A DNA stretch of 64,000 nucleotides from Marinococcus sp. PL1-022 (GCF_033845285.1 NZ_JAWXCX010000001.1:2185495-2249494); one strand, 5' to 3'; shown: positions 25,202 to 34,609, counted from the first letter of the stretch. Notes: generated by a model not told the origin, from the letters alone. A program made the numbers and translations.

Positions 25202-25789
25202 TTATTCGTGCCCCTTTTTCTTGATTTCAATTCTTTCCGTTAATTTCGCTTTTACCTCCGGCCATTCCTCTTTTATAATGCTGTAGACAGCCGCATTGCG
25301 TACACGTCCGTCCGGTAGTTTGCGCTCATTGCGCAGAATGCCTTCCTCAAAAGCGCCCAGTTTTTGAATAGCTTTTCTGGCGGCCTTGTTCTGTTCATCT
25401 GTTTTAAACTGTACACGAACAACCCCCAGTGTTTCAAACGCATATGTGAGAAGTAAATATTTGCACTCCGTATTTACGCCGGTAGAGCGCACGCTTTCGC
25501 TGTAGTACGTAGATCCAATCTCTGCCGTTTTCCGCTGCGGGGAAATATCATAGAGTCTGGTCGATCCAACGATCGCCCCGTCCTTCTTTCTTTTCACAAT
25601 AAACGGCATCGTATCTCCCTGCCGTTGCAGCTTTAGAGCTTCTTCGACAATCAGCCTCATATCATGTTTATTATGCATCTTTCTTGTCATATATGTCCAA
25701 TTGGACGGCTCTGAAGCGATTTCAAACAATGAATCTGTATGTTTTTCCTCCAGCAATTCCAAATCAAACTGCTCTCCTGTTAACCGCAA
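25202..25789 (-). CDS. GNAT acetyltransferase, RimJ/RimL type
   Basis: This 195-residue protein of the Gcn5-related acetyltransferase superfamily resembles the ribosomal-protein alanine acetyltransferase group. Features are GSTRLYDISPQRKTAEIGSTYYSESVRSTGVNTECKYLL in the core, split into the acceptor strand and a weak acetyl-CoA loop (SVRSTGVN), then VRVQFKTDEQNKAARKAIQKLGA. The start is a TTG at 25789, 8 bases after GGAG. It is the first gene of a three-gene operon with the UPF0158-like gene and the esterase gene. The substrate is unknown. Confidence 0.85.
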   Translation of the reverse strand: MRLTGEQFDLELLEEKHTDSLFEIASEPSNWTYMTRKMHNKHDMRLIVEEALKLQRQGDTMPFIVKRKKDGAIVGSTRLYDISPQRKTAEIGSTYYSESVRSTGVNTECKYLLLTYAFETLGVVRVQFKTDEQNKAARKAIQKLGAFEEGILRNERKLPDGRVRNAAVYSIIKEEWPEVKAKLTERIEIKKKGHE

Positions 25790-25849
25790 TGTATTAGCTC
25801 CATTCCTTTTAATCGGATGTATTTATCATATCATTCCAGACCCTGCGCC

Positions 25850-25882
25850 AAAAGTAAAAAGCAGCATCACCCGGATGCTGCT
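25850..25882 (-). terminator. Terminator of the teichoic acid export genes
   Basis: AGCAGCAT (25860-25867) pairs with ATGCTGCT (25875-25882), followed on the minus strand by TTTTTAC. It adjoins the tagH stop codon. Confidence 0.85.
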
Positions 25883-26688
25883 TACTGTGATACCGCCCGG
25901 ACAGCGCTCTGCTTTTCAAAGCCCCGGTTCCGGAATGCTTTTTTCTCTTTCGGGGTAAAAGCATTATATTCTTTCAGGAAAGCTTCATATTGTTTTAATA
26001 TTTCGGAGGCTTCTCCTTCAGCTCTTACTTCGCCAAATTCCAGCCAGAGTATTTTATTGCAGAATTCTTTCATCTGCGTCAATGAATGGCTGACAAAAAA
26101 CATCGTTTTCCCGCGCTGCTTAAATTCGTGCATTTTATCCAGACATTTTTGCGCAAAGGCTTTGTCCCCCACTGATAAAGCTTCGTCTACGATAAAAATA
26201 TCCGGATTGACTGTGATCGAAATAGCGAAGCCGAGCCTTGACTTCATCCCGCTCGAATACGATTTTACCGGCTGGTCAATGAACTGCTCAAGCTCGGAAA
26301 ACTCGATAATGTCCGGCTCCATCTCCCGGATTTTCCGCTTGGAAAAACCGAGCATCAGGCATTTCAGCTCGATGTTTTCCCGGCCGGAGAGCTTTGCGTT
26401 GAGTCCGGTGGAAACGGAAATCATCGCAGCCTCCCCATTTGTCTTTACGGAGCCCTTCGTTGGCGGGATGGTCCCGGCAATAATATTGGAAAGAGTTGAT
26501 TTTCCGGAGCCGTTGACTCCTACGAGCCCAATGATATCCCCTTTGTCTGCTTTAAACGAAACATTGTGCAGCGCGTAAAACTCTTCCCCATAGCTTTTTG
26601 GCAGAAGCAGATCCTTCAGCCGCTCGGCATGCGTATCATACAGCTTATATTTTTTTGAAACGTTTTTGACTACGACGGATTTTTTCAT
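25882..26688 (-). CDS. tagH: Teichoic acid export ATP-binding protein TagH/TarH
   Basis: This 268-residue ABC ATPase has Walker A GVNGSGKST (about residues 57-65), the signature YSSGMKSRLGFAIS (about 143-156), Walker B FIVDEALS and the switch histidine in FVSHS. With TagG it flips undecaprenyl-linked wall teichoic acid across the membrane. B. subtilis TagH has about 260 extra C-terminal residues; this copy lacks them and is like the short TarH of staphylococci. The start ATG follows GGGGGAGAAC. It is the last gene of the tag cluster, 59 bases after tagG. Confidence 0.92.
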   Translation of the reverse strand: MKKSVVVKNVSKKYKLYDTHAERLKDLLLPKSYGEEFYALHNVSFKADKGDIIGLVGVNGSGKSTLSNIIAGTIPPTKGSVKTNGEAAMISVSTGLNAKLSGRENIELKCLMLGFSKRKIREMEPDIIEFSELEQFIDQPVKSYSSGMKSRLGFAISITVNPDIFIVDEALSVGDKAFAQKCLDKMHEFKQRGKTMFFVSHSLTQMKEFCNKILWLEFGEVRAEGEASEILKQYEAFLKEYNAFTPKEKKAFRNRGFEKQSAVRAVSQ

Positions 26689-26747
26689 TTGTTCTCCCCC
26701 GTCTCTATCCTCATTGTGTGATTTATAAAACTATCCGTACTGCTGGT

Positions 26748-27557
26748 CTACAGAAAATCCACAAAGTGCCGGCGGAAGCGCACGTGCAGTACAGCTCCAA
26801 TACTGAAAAGCACAAAAACCAAGGCCCAGAAATAAAGGGTGTAGCTGGCGTTTGTGATGAAGTACCATTCCCCGTAAAAGAAGCTTGCCCGGTACCCCTC
26901 CACCAGGTAGTACATCGGGTTGATCTTCATCACAGGAATCAGCCAGTCAGGCAGCCGGTTATCCATCGGCCACAGTATCGGGGTTAAATATAAAAACACC
27001 CGGATTGAAGATTGTATAAATACTTGAAAATCCCGGACGATCACTGTGAGCGTGGAGGTGATCATTACCACGCTGATCACAAGCAGAATGGCCGCCAGAA
27101 GAAAATACGGAATTTGAATATAATACACGCTGATCGGATGCCCGGCAAACTGCATGTAAACAATTGTGATCGCAAGCAGCGCCAAATGCGGGAAAAGTCT
27201 TGAGATCACCACATAGGCCGGAATGATGCTTGTTGGAAAATTCATTTTGGAAATCATTTTTATCTTTGAAAAAATAGCTTTTGAGCCATTGGTTACTCCC
27301 GGCTGGATAAAAAACCACAGAATAATGCCTGCAAGCATCCAGGTAAGAAAAGGAATACCATCCACGTCGCTCCGCTGGCGGATGCCATATCCAAAAGCAA
27401 ACCAATAGATGGCGATAAACAGAAGCGGACTGATAATTTCCCAGAAGGAACCAAGGTAATTGCTTTTGTTTTTTATTTTTGTTTCATATACCGCCAGCCG
27501 GTTGATCAGCGGAATGCTCGTCCATAATTCTTTCGCTACGGTTCGTACTGCATTCAT
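26748..27557 (-). CDS. tagG: Teichoic acid export permease TagG/TarG
   Basis: This 269-residue ABC-2 type permease has about six membrane helices; the N-terminal amphipathic segment ends in SNYLGSFWEIISPLLFIAIYW, typical of polysaccharide exporters. It pairs with TagH encoded just downstream to move wall teichoic acid from the inner to the outer face of the membrane. Length and sequence fit TagG/TarG. The start ATG follows AGAGGGAAAC. It is 33 bases after the glycerophosphotransferase gene, in the same orientation. Confidence 0.93.
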   Translation of the reverse strand: MNAVRTVAKELWTSIPLINRLAVYETKIKNKSNYLGSFWEIISPLLFIAIYWFAFGYGIRQRSDVDGIPFLTWMLAGIILWFFIQPGVTNGSKAIFSKIKMISKMNFPTSIIPAYVVISRLFPHLALLAITIVYMQFAGHPISVYYIQIPYFLLAAILLVISVVMITSTLTVIVRDFQVFIQSSIRVFLYLTPILWPMDNRLPDWLIPVMKINPMYYLVEGYRASFFYGEWYFITNASYTLYFWALVFVLFSIGAVLHVRFRRHFVDFL

Positions 27558-27590
27558 ATTGTTTCCCTCTTTTATCCTCTGCCCAACTAA

Positions 27591-28853
27591 TTAATTTGCG
27601 TTGAACACTTTTTCAACCACACGCTTGGCCGCATAGCCATCTTCCCACTGATTGAACTGCTCTTCAAAATCGGCTACTTCTTTATGGTAGCGTTCACGGA
27701 TAGTTCCGCTGTTTTCTACTTCTTCGATGATTTCTTCAGTATTCATGACCAGCGGCCCCGGAGCTTCCTGCTCAAAGTCAAAATAGAAGCCGCGCAGCTT
27801 GTCCCGGTAGCTGTCGATGTCATACGTATAAAATATCATCGGGCGTTTTAAAATGCCATAATCAAACATCACAGAGGAATAATCTGTAATCAGCACATCG
27901 CTGACCACGTAAAGATCCCGGATGTCCTCATACGCAGAAGCATCAATCGCAAAATCTTCATACCCTGTAACGTCCAGATGATCAGACACGAGATAATGCA
28001 GACGCAGAAGCAGGACATACTCGTCTCCGAGGCGACGGCGCATTTCTTCAAGATCCATTGAAAGGGTGAATTTGTATTTTCCAATAAAATAATATTCGTT
28101 GTCCCGCCATGTCGGAGCATACAGGATCACTTTTTTATCTTCCGGAATGCCGAGGTTTTCCTTGATCTGCTCTACATCCGACCCTGAATAATGATGCAGG
28201 TAGTCGTTTCTTGGATACCCGGTTTCAAGCAGATTATGCCTGAACTCAAACGCCCTCCGGAAAATCTGGGCGGAATAAGGGTTCGGGGCTACAAGATAGT
28301 CCCAGCGTCCGGCTTCAAACAGGAAGTTTCTTTTGTATTTTTCCGTCGTCGTGCCCGGCATCGTTACTTCATTCATGTCTTTGGCAAGTTTTTTGAGTGG
28401 TGTGCCGTGCCATGTTTGAATATAAACCGTTTTGTCCGGCTTTGGAATCCATTTTGGCAGCCGGCTGTTAAACACCCAGTACCGGGCACGCATCAACACA
28501 ATAAACCATCGGAAGGAAAAGCGTTTGATTGTTTTCAGGCCCCGTTCATCAAAAAGCTCTTTGTACCGGTGGTCAATGCTCCAGTAAAAACGGAGCTTCG
28601 GATAATCCTGCTGCATTTGTTCATAAATCGCACGCGGATTACAGCTGTACTGCTTGCCGAAAAAGCTTTCAAACACGATAATGTTTTCATTTTTAGGAAG
28701 CTTTCCAAGTACGGAAAGAACCGCTTTATAAAAGTTTTTGCCGTTACGCAGTCTTTTAATTTTTTTCCATCGTTTCGTTATTCGTTTTTTCGCATTTTTC
28801 CATGAGCGTTTGAATTTCTTTTTGTATTTTTTCGTCCATTTCTTTTTTGCCAT
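27591..28853 (-). CDS. CDP-glycerol glycerophosphotransferase, TagB/TarB-like
   Basis: This 420-residue cytoplasmic, membrane-bound enzyme transfers glycerol phosphate from CDP-glycerol to a lipid-linked acceptor in wall teichoic acid synthesis. Family motifs are IQTWHGTPLKKLAKDM (about residue 145), LYAPTWRDNEY (about 235) and LITDYSSVMFDYGILKRPMIFY (about 320). The N-terminus is unusual: about half of the first 36 residues are Lys or Arg, which should hold it to the acidic membrane face. It is about 380 residues apart from that leader, the size of TagB, which adds the priming unit; TagF-type polymerase activity is not excluded. It is followed by tagG and tagH. Confidence 0.9.
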   Translation of the reverse strand: MAKKKWTKKYKKKFKRSWKNAKKRITKRWKKIKRLRNGKNFYKAVLSVLGKLPKNENIIVFESFFGKQYSCNPRAIYEQMQQDYPKLRFYWSIDHRYKELFDERGLKTIKRFSFRWFIVLMRARYWVFNSRLPKWIPKPDKTVYIQTWHGTPLKKLAKDMNEVTMPGTTTEKYKRNFLFEAGRWDYLVAPNPYSAQIFRRAFEFRHNLLETGYPRNDYLHHYSGSDVEQIKENLGIPEDKKVILYAPTWRDNEYYFIGKYKFTLSMDLEEMRRRLGDEYVLLLRLHYLVSDHLDVTGYEDFAIDASAYEDIRDLYVVSDVLITDYSSVMFDYGILKRPMIFYTYDIDSYRDKLRGFYFDFEQEAPGPLVMNTEEIIEEVENSGTIRERYHKEVADFEEQFNQWEDGYAAKRVVEKVFNAN

Positions 28854-29081
28854 TATCGTCCCTCAATTTTTTTAAAAGTTCGTATTTTGGGTGCTTTGCT
28901 GCGCACCTTGTTCCATTCTATCAAAAAAGAGCTTAACAAAAACGACAAACTTACAAAACAGGTTTAAGTTTTTGTAAATCGTTGTTACTTTTGATGGCAA
29001 CAAAAAAAGGGAGAGAACATTTCTCCCTCCCCGTCTGCTCAGGTTCTCCGCTTAGGCAGGCGAAGCCTCTTTGAGTGAAGA
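28854..29081 (-). other. Intergenic region between tagD and the tagB-like gene
   Basis: There is no gene here. The tagD terminator lies at 29002-29028. Between it and the next start the sequence is AT-rich and contains a -10-like TAGAAT on the minus strand, about 60 bases before the start, so the tagB-like gene probably has its own promoter. Confidence 0.5.
29002..29028 (-). terminator. Terminator of tagD
   Basis: GGGAGA and TCTCCC form a short stem; on the minus strand it is followed by CCCTTTTTTTG. Confidence 0.75.
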
Positions 29082-29477
29082 TTAATAGTTTACGAGCAGT
29101 AATTCTTTTTTGATTTTCGTTGTCGAGATGTCAGCCGTACGCGGCAGATACACTACTTCACAATACGGGCGGAGGAAATCGAATTTCCCGTGCCAGTCGT
29201 CACCCATTACAAAGGTAGTAATGTCGTGATCGAGTACGTCATCGATTTTCTGCTCCCAGTTTTCTTCCGGGATGACTTCATCTACATAGCGAACCGCTTC
29301 CAAAATCAGCTTACGCTGTTCATACGTGTAGTATGCTTTTTTGGATTTCAAGTCATTGAATTCGTCTGTCGATATTGCTACCACCAAATAATCTCCAAGC
29401 TCTTTAGCTCTGCGAAGAAGATTAATATGCCCCCAATGCAGCAAATCGAACGTGCCGTAAGTCAATACTTTTTTCAT
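29082..29477 (-). CDS. tagD: Glycerol-3-phosphate cytidylyltransferase
   Basis: TagD/TarD (131 residues, normal length) makes CDP-glycerol from CTP and glycerol 3-phosphate, the donor used by the TagB/TagF enzymes encoded on both sides. Motifs: GTFDLLHWGHINLL (nucleotide-binding HxGH, about residues 8-21), WEQKI, VMGDDW (about 91) and RTADISTTKIK (about 113), where the usual RTxGISTT has Asp in place of Gly. The start ATG follows GGGGGGCAC. It is flanked by terminators on both sides, so it is probably transcribed alone. Confidence 0.95.
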   Translation of the reverse strand: MKKVLTYGTFDLLHWGHINLLRRAKELGDYLVVAISTDEFNDLKSKKAYYTYEQRKLILEAVRYVDEVIPEENWEQKIDDVLDHDITTFVMGDDWHGKFDFLRPYCEVVYLPRTADISTTKIKKELLLVNY

Positions 29478-29742
29478 AGTAGTGCCCCCCTATATTCCGT
29501 TAATTTTTACTCTGTATTTTACTCTTCTACACAAATAATTTTCTCAACAAATTCTTCATTAAAAATTTACATTTATCAACTTGACGCGTTAATTGTAACA
29601 CATATATCCTTCCAAATATGTCGTCTAATCATGGGAAGTGGAAGGAACTTTCTATAAAACTATGTGACAACCGTGATATCGTTCACATTTTTTCACATAT
29701 TTAATGGTATTTCAATATAGTTTATGGGCTGTTTTGCTCCAC
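29478..29742 (-). other. tagD upstream region
   Basis: This 265-base AT-rich stretch has no gene. It holds the tagD promoter (not firmly placed; a TAAAAT occurs on the minus strand about 45 bases before the start). A TTCACA-TTTT-TTCACA repeat at 29682-29697 is described separately. Confidence 0.5.
29682..29697 (+). promoter_or_regulatory. Possible PhoP-type direct repeat
   Basis: TTCACA-TTTT-TTCACA fits the B. subtilis PhoP box TT(A/C/T)A(C/T)A repeated with 4-6 bases between. In B. subtilis, PhoP controls tag genes under phosphate shortage. Here the repeat is about 205 bases before tagD, so the match is suggestive only. Confidence 0.35.
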
Positions 29743-29768
29743 AAAAAAGAAGCAGAATGGCTCTGCTC
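29743..29768 (-). terminator. Terminator of the tagF-like gene
   Basis: AGCAGA pairs with TCTGCT; on the minus strand it is followed by TCTTTTTTG, directly after the stop codon. Confidence 0.8.
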
Positions 29769-29770
29769 CT

Positions 29771-32725
29771 TCAGCTGTTTTCTTTTTCAAGCTCTTCTGC
29801 AGCCTGAAATATGCGCGCTGCATTCTGCTTATCTGAGTAACTGAAAATCATTTTTCTGTTTTCGCTTACCGCTTTTTTTTCGGTCCACCCACGCTTCAAA
29901 TGACGCCGCAGACTTTTCAGAAGCTCTTCCTCCGAATGAACAACATCTCCAAGAAAAGTCTCTTCAAGCGGCCGCAGACTTCCACCCTGGAAAAATCGTT
30001 TCGTATCGAAATGATAATAGATGACCGGCTTCTGCATATACGTAAAATCAAAGGATACGCTCGAGTAGTCGGTGATCATCAGCATGCTTTCCTTTAACAG
30101 CTGCTGGACTGTTTTTGCGCCCAGTTTGACTACTTCGATTTTATCACTGTTAATTTTATCAAAGGCGTTCGTGTACTGCTGCATCCGGTAGTGCGGGTAA
30201 AACTGCAGCACTACGTCATTTTTCTCTAAAAACCGGTGCAGCTTCGGATTTTCCAGAAAGCTTTTGTACCGGCGGTAATATTCCGACTCCAGAAAGGTCT
30301 CTTTGGAATGCAGCCATTCCCGCCAGGTCGGAATAAAAATAATTTTCCGCTCCGCCGGCACGCCCTCAAGAAGATTATCAAACCTTGAAAGACCTGTTAC
30401 CTGTACGGTCTCTTCGTCGTAATGCATCTTTTTCATTACCATTTTCTTTTCACTTTTCGAGCTGACACAAAACAGATGAAACGGGTATTTATAGTATTCC
30501 CGGTTATATTCCACACGCTTTCGTCCAAGCACGCCGTGCTGCAGGAAAACCCGCAGGCCGTTCCGGTAGGATTCCATTAGCGGCCCTTTAAACGGCAAAA
30601 AATATTCAATATCATGTGAGCCGAAAAAGGCAGTGGCCTTAAGGCAGACGTCCACGTGATCATCGCTTCCGATAATCAGAACATTCCCAAGCTTTTCCAC
30701 AGCTTCCCGGTCCATGGAATCTTCCTCGATCGCATAAAACACTGCCATTTCGGGGTGGGCAGTCCGGCAGTATTTGAAAAAATGATACCCTGTATCCTGT
30801 GCAGTATCCGGCCGTTCCCCGATAACCCACACCGCAGGCTTTTTCCCGGCCTTTTGCATTCTGGCGTTTTCTTCCCGCAGCTTTAGGAAATGCTTACGGG
30901 GATACGTGGTCGTTTCTATTTTCACATTTCCCCGCGGCGTATAGGTCACATACCAGGAAACCGCCCGATCTCCTTCTTCAAGCACCCATGAATGCAGGAT
31001 TTCATCTTTATAATAAATAAAATCTTTTTTCCCAAGCTTTCGCTCGTGTACAAATTCCCCGGCATGCAGGCGGATATGCATGTCCAGCACAGCCTTATCG
31101 CCGTGAAGCGGGCGGAAATCCTCGAAAGCCGCTTCCGCTTCAAAATGCACCCAGTTATCCTTCAGGTACTGGTTTTTGACCGAAAAGTGATGCTCCTCTT
31201 CCGTTTCCCGGTTTTTCACTACTACAGCTACCCGCTGCCTCGGCCGCAGATTACGTGTCAAAGTTGTAAAACGGGCCTGCCCTTCAATAATGAATTTCCC
31301 GTTCTTTACCTTCATCGACGTAATGTCCTTGGCGATGTCGATTTCATCTATGGAGAAGGCGACACGTTTACTTGTCGTCCGGTAAAACTGGTGGCGGTAG
31401 ATTTTGTCCTGATGATACCATTCAAGCTTTGTATTTTTCACCAGGCTCCTGCTGTTGGAACGAAGCCGGTAGTCAATCTTCTCCCCATGCCTGGTCACAC
31501 GAAGATAGAGATCCGACCGCCCAAGCCTGTAGGGATGTTTTCCTCTCCCGGCTTCATTTTTAAATAAATCCGTCACTTCCCCGTGAAAAACGTATTGCGC
31601 CTGCCTGGAATGCAGTTTATATACATGCACTGGCACGGAAGCTTCTTCATTGGTGTCTCTGTTTTTCCATACGAGTTCCCATGCGTCCGGAGTGTAGCGG
31701 TTCCAGTAAAGCGTACCCCGGAAATGGATCGTGCCCTGTTCGTAGCTTGCACGAACCGTATATAGTTTGACGTTTTCTGTCTGAATCATAACCGAAGCCG
31801 AATAGTTCTGGGTCCGGTACAGCCGGAAGCTGACCGCCCCTTTTTCATAATGGGGAGCATACCACTTGGACGCTTTCGCCATATCCCTGGCCGGCATATG
31901 AAGGCGATGCCGCCATAATGGCTTCTCGCTGGCATCTGCGATATAAAAATCCCATACACCAGTGAAATGGCTTGAAGCATCAAGATCTACATTCGATGAC
32001 CACCATTTATCGTTTTTCCATTCAACGGGGTAGTAATATTTCTTTGACTCTCCACGCTTTTTAAGAATCAATTGAAGCTTTGAGGGCCAGCCGTTGGCTT
32101 CAAGCAGCTGCTTTGAAGCCGTGCCGAGCAATAACCAGCCCTGGTCCACGGCTTCTATATCCATCAGATATGCAGGAAAGAGCTTCACTTTTTTTCCGGA
32201 GGGCCTGGTAACTCTCAGTTCCAGATTGTTAAATTTATTAACCACCGGCCTGAACAAACAACCCTTTTCGTTTACGCTGATTGTTCCCTTCTGCAGCCAG
32301 GTCGTCCCGCTCCTTCCGGTTTTCAGGCGAAAACGAATTCCTTCCCGCCGGTTCGAAAGCACCGCCCAGCCAATCGCTTTAAAAGGAATAGCAGTCGTCA
32401 GCTTTTCAAGCAGCACATAAGGCACATAGCCTTCAAACGTTGAAAAGCTCCGTCCGTTTCTCACATCGGCCGCGAAAAAACGAAGCGGTACCCTAATCCG
32501 GTTTTCCCATTCCGGCCCCGCTGCCCATTCGATAAAAGAGTACTCTTCTTCGATACGCTTTGGCAGCCGGTCATCTCCAATTTCAATACGGATGGTTATA
32601 CCATGGTCATCTCCAAGCCATTCCTTCGTCCGGCAGCTGTACTGCTTTTCCTTCCACGGCGACTGTCTTTTCTTCAGCTGCTGCACTGGTGTCCGGTAAT
32701 GCGTTTTTATCGCTGGTGCCTTCAT
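29771..32725 (-). CDS. Large CDP-glycerol glycerophosphotransferase, TagF-like
   Basis: This 984-residue protein has two parts. The C-terminal third (about residues 600-980) is a Glyphos_transf domain with FLQHGVLGRKRVEYN, IIFIPTWREWL and MITDYSSVSFDFTYMQKPVIYY, as in TagF and related wall teichoic acid polymerases. The N-terminal two thirds has no motif I can name; it is rich in beta-strand-like, aromatic and basic segments, and may bind the growing polymer. It would polymerise glycerol phosphate from CDP-glycerol. The start is the ATG at 32725, 6 bases after GAGGAGAGC. A start at 32794 would include the upstream terminator and is rejected. It precedes tagD on the same strand. Confidence 0.87.
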   Translation of the reverse strand: MKAPAIKTHYRTPVQQLKKRQSPWKEKQYSCRTKEWLGDDHGITIRIEIGDDRLPKRIEEEYSFIEWAAGPEWENRIRVPLRFFAADVRNGRSFSTFEGYVPYVLLEKLTTAIPFKAIGWAVLSNRREGIRFRLKTGRSGTTWLQKGTISVNEKGCLFRPVVNKFNNLELRVTRPSGKKVKLFPAYLMDIEAVDQGWLLLGTASKQLLEANGWPSKLQLILKKRGESKKYYYPVEWKNDKWWSSNVDLDASSHFTGVWDFYIADASEKPLWRHRLHMPARDMAKASKWYAPHYEKGAVSFRLYRTQNYSASVMIQTENVKLYTVRASYEQGTIHFRGTLYWNRYTPDAWELVWKNRDTNEEASVPVHVYKLHSRQAQYVFHGEVTDLFKNEAGRGKHPYRLGRSDLYLRVTRHGEKIDYRLRSNSRSLVKNTKLEWYHQDKIYRHQFYRTTSKRVAFSIDEIDIAKDITSMKVKNGKFIIEGQARFTTLTRNLRPRQRVAVVVKNRETEEEHHFSVKNQYLKDNWVHFEAEAAFEDFRPLHGDKAVLDMHIRLHAGEFVHERKLGKKDFIYYKDEILHSWVLEEGDRAVSWYVTYTPRGNVKIETTTYPRKHFLKLREENARMQKAGKKPAVWVIGERPDTAQDTGYHFFKYCRTAHPEMAVFYAIEEDSMDREAVEKLGNVLIIGSDDHVDVCLKATAFFGSHDIEYFLPFKGPLMESYRNGLRVFLQHGVLGRKRVEYNREYYKYPFHLFCVSSKSEKKMVMKKMHYDEETVQVTGLSRFDNLLEGVPAERKIIFIPTWREWLHSKETFLESEYYRRYKSFLENPKLHRFLEKNDVVLQFYPHYRMQQYTNAFDKINSDKIEVVKLGAKTVQQLLKESMLMITDYSSVSFDFTYMQKPVIYYHFDTKRFFQGGSLRPLEETFLGDVVHSEEELLKSLRRHLKRGWTEKKAVSENRKMIFSYSDKQNAARIFQAAEELEKENS

Positions 32726-32762
32726 CTCGACGCTCTCCTCTGTGGTCAAACTCTTTTCACTA

Positions 32763-32795
32763 TGTAAAATGCGGACACTCTGAAGGGTCCGCATT
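32763..32795 (-). terminator. Terminator of the carboxylesterase gene
   Basis: AATGCGGAC pairs with GTCCGCATT; on the minus strand TTTTAC follows. Confidence 0.75.
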
Positions 32796-32824
32796 ACGTT
32801 TCATATTAGTATAGCATATGCGCA

Positions 32825-34372
32825 TTAGTAGCTTCTATACGCAGACGGACGAGTGTACGTTTCGGCAAGCCGGGCTCTCCAGGCAAAATCATCCTCCGCA
32901 TGGTCATGACGTCTTGGCACCCATTTTTTCCCGATAATCATCGTCTCCGGCCGTTCCTTGGTATACTGTTTCCATTCCGGAATGTCTTCGTGCCCGGGGT
33001 CCCCTTCCCTCGCGAACCGAACCCAGGCGTCCTGCATCCGTCGGGTGAGCCCAGGGCTTTCATTTATGCCTAAAAGCGTCCGGTTCCGGAGGGAAAAAGC
33101 TGTTTTAACCGTATTAAACAAATATCCGAGCTCCAGCCCGTGGCAGGCTTTCAGCCAGCGGGCTTCCACATTGAAACGGTATTGATACACCCTCCCTCCA
33201 GCCCGGGAATACAGCTCGCTAAGCTCTGTGTGATACAAACGAAATGCCCGGTCTGTAAACATCTTCATAAAAATCTGCGAGCGGCTCCTTCTGGGATATC
33301 TCTTCTTATAGTCCTGGTAAACTGCCATCGTTGTCTCTTCTGACATATGCTCATATTTTCGAAGATAAAATAATACATACGTGTCCACTGATTTTTTCTT
33401 GCGCAGCTCTGGAATGAGCAGCTTGAAAAAATGCATCTCGTCTGCGTTGGAGCCGTGAAGGAGCTGTACCTTTCCCGCGCTTTCCTGAATCGCCCGCTCT
33501 ACGTCAAACGGAATAATTTCTCCATCCGGGGTAGGGGCAAACATTCTGGAGCCGTTATACGGACCGTTGGAGGTAAAATTTTTGTCCACGAACGACACCG
33601 TCGTTTTTACCAGATTTTCTGCCGGAGTGGTACAGATGTCATTCATGGAATGCAGGCCGAGCTTGTAAATAAGCTGATCAGAAATGTTCACCGCATCCTC
33701 CACCGAACGCGCAAGCCCGGTGATTACTCCGCTTTGAGCGATGACCTTCTGGAAAAGCCCGCGGGCGGCTGGCGCAGCGAGCAGGGCTGTTACGCTGATG
33801 CTGCCGGCTGACTCTCCAAAGATGGTGACATTTCCTGGATCGCCGCCAAAGCTTTCAATATTTTCCTGTACCCAGTGGAGTGCTTCCATTTGGTCCAGCA
33901 GGCCGAGGTTTTTCATGTAGGCCCGTTCCGATCCGCAAATGTTTTCTGCATCCAAAAAACCAAACATCCCCAGCCGGTAATTAATACTCACCATTACTAC
34001 TTCTCCCCGGGCAGCCAACGATTTTCCGTCATACAGCGCCTCCCGGTTCGAGCCGCTGTTAAAGCCGCCGCCATGAATAAATACCATCACCGGCCGGCGG
34101 TGCACCGGCTCTTCGTCCGGTCTCCAGATATTTACATACAGGCAGTCCTCCGATTCCGTACCTTTTCTGAGGCCTTCCACGGACTGCGGACAGGCGGGAC
34201 CGTAATCCAAAGCGCTGTATAATTCCTTGGATTTACCTAAACGCTGTGGTTTTTTAAACCGCTCCGCTTCTGCGTATTTTATACCAAGATACTCTTGAAC
34301 ATGTTTATATAAACGGCCTTCATATATTCCTGCAGGCGCATGCAGCCGGACAGTTCCTTTTGATTTTTTCAT
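32825..34372 (-). CDS. Type-B carboxylesterase
   Basis: This 515-residue serine esterase is of the PnbA/cholinesterase type. The glycine-rich oxyanion loop HGGGFNSGS is at about residue 106, the nucleophile elbow FGESAGS at about 187, the family signature SEDCLYVNIWRP at about 75, and the catalytic histidine in ACHGLELGYLF at about 405. There is no signal peptide. It hydrolyses carboxylic esters of broad type. The start ATG is preceded by GGAGGATAAAA. It has no functional link to the teichoic acid genes that follow, and a terminator separates them. Confidence 0.92.
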   Translation of the reverse strand: MKKSKGTVRLHAPAGIYEGRLYKHVQEYLGIKYAEAERFKKPQRLGKSKELYSALDYGPACPQSVEGLRKGTESEDCLYVNIWRPDEEPVHRRPVMVFIHGGGFNSGSNREALYDGKSLAARGEVVMVSINYRLGMFGFLDAENICGSERAYMKNLGLLDQMEALHWVQENIESFGGDPGNVTIFGESAGSISVTALLAAPAARGLFQKVIAQSGVITGLARSVEDAVNISDQLIYKLGLHSMNDICTTPAENLVKTTVSFVDKNFTSNGPYNGSRMFAPTPDGEIIPFDVERAIQESAGKVQLLHGSNADEMHFFKLLIPELRKKKSVDTYVLFYLRKYEHMSEETTMAVYQDYKKRYPRRSRSQIFMKMFTDRAFRLYHTELSELYSRAGGRVYQYRFNVEARWLKACHGLELGYLFNTVKTAFSLRNRTLLGINESPGLTRRMQDAWVRFAREGDPGHEDIPEWKQYTKERPETMIIGKKWVPRRHDHAEDDFAWRARLAETYTRPSAYRSY

Positions 34373-34562
34373 TTTTATCCTCCATAAATACTAAGTTATG
34401 TTTATTTTATCAGTAAGAAAATATGTATATTTTAATTCTTCCTCATATTAGTCGACGGAACAAATGGCGGGTTACGTATAAACAGCTACATATTCTTACA
34501 AATTTTTACTTATAATTATGACATTTATATTATCAGCAGGCAGCTGGTCTGTTTACTGTAAA

Positions 34563-34605
34563 TAAAAAAGCTGCAATCCCCGGTTACCGGGGGTTGCAGC
34601 TTTTA
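34563..34605. terminator. Terminator after glpF
   Basis: A stem of about 17 bp (AAAAGCTGCAA-CCCCGG and its complement, one T bulge) is flanked by A and T runs and can work on either strand. Confidence 0.9.
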
Positions 34606-34609
34606 GTTA

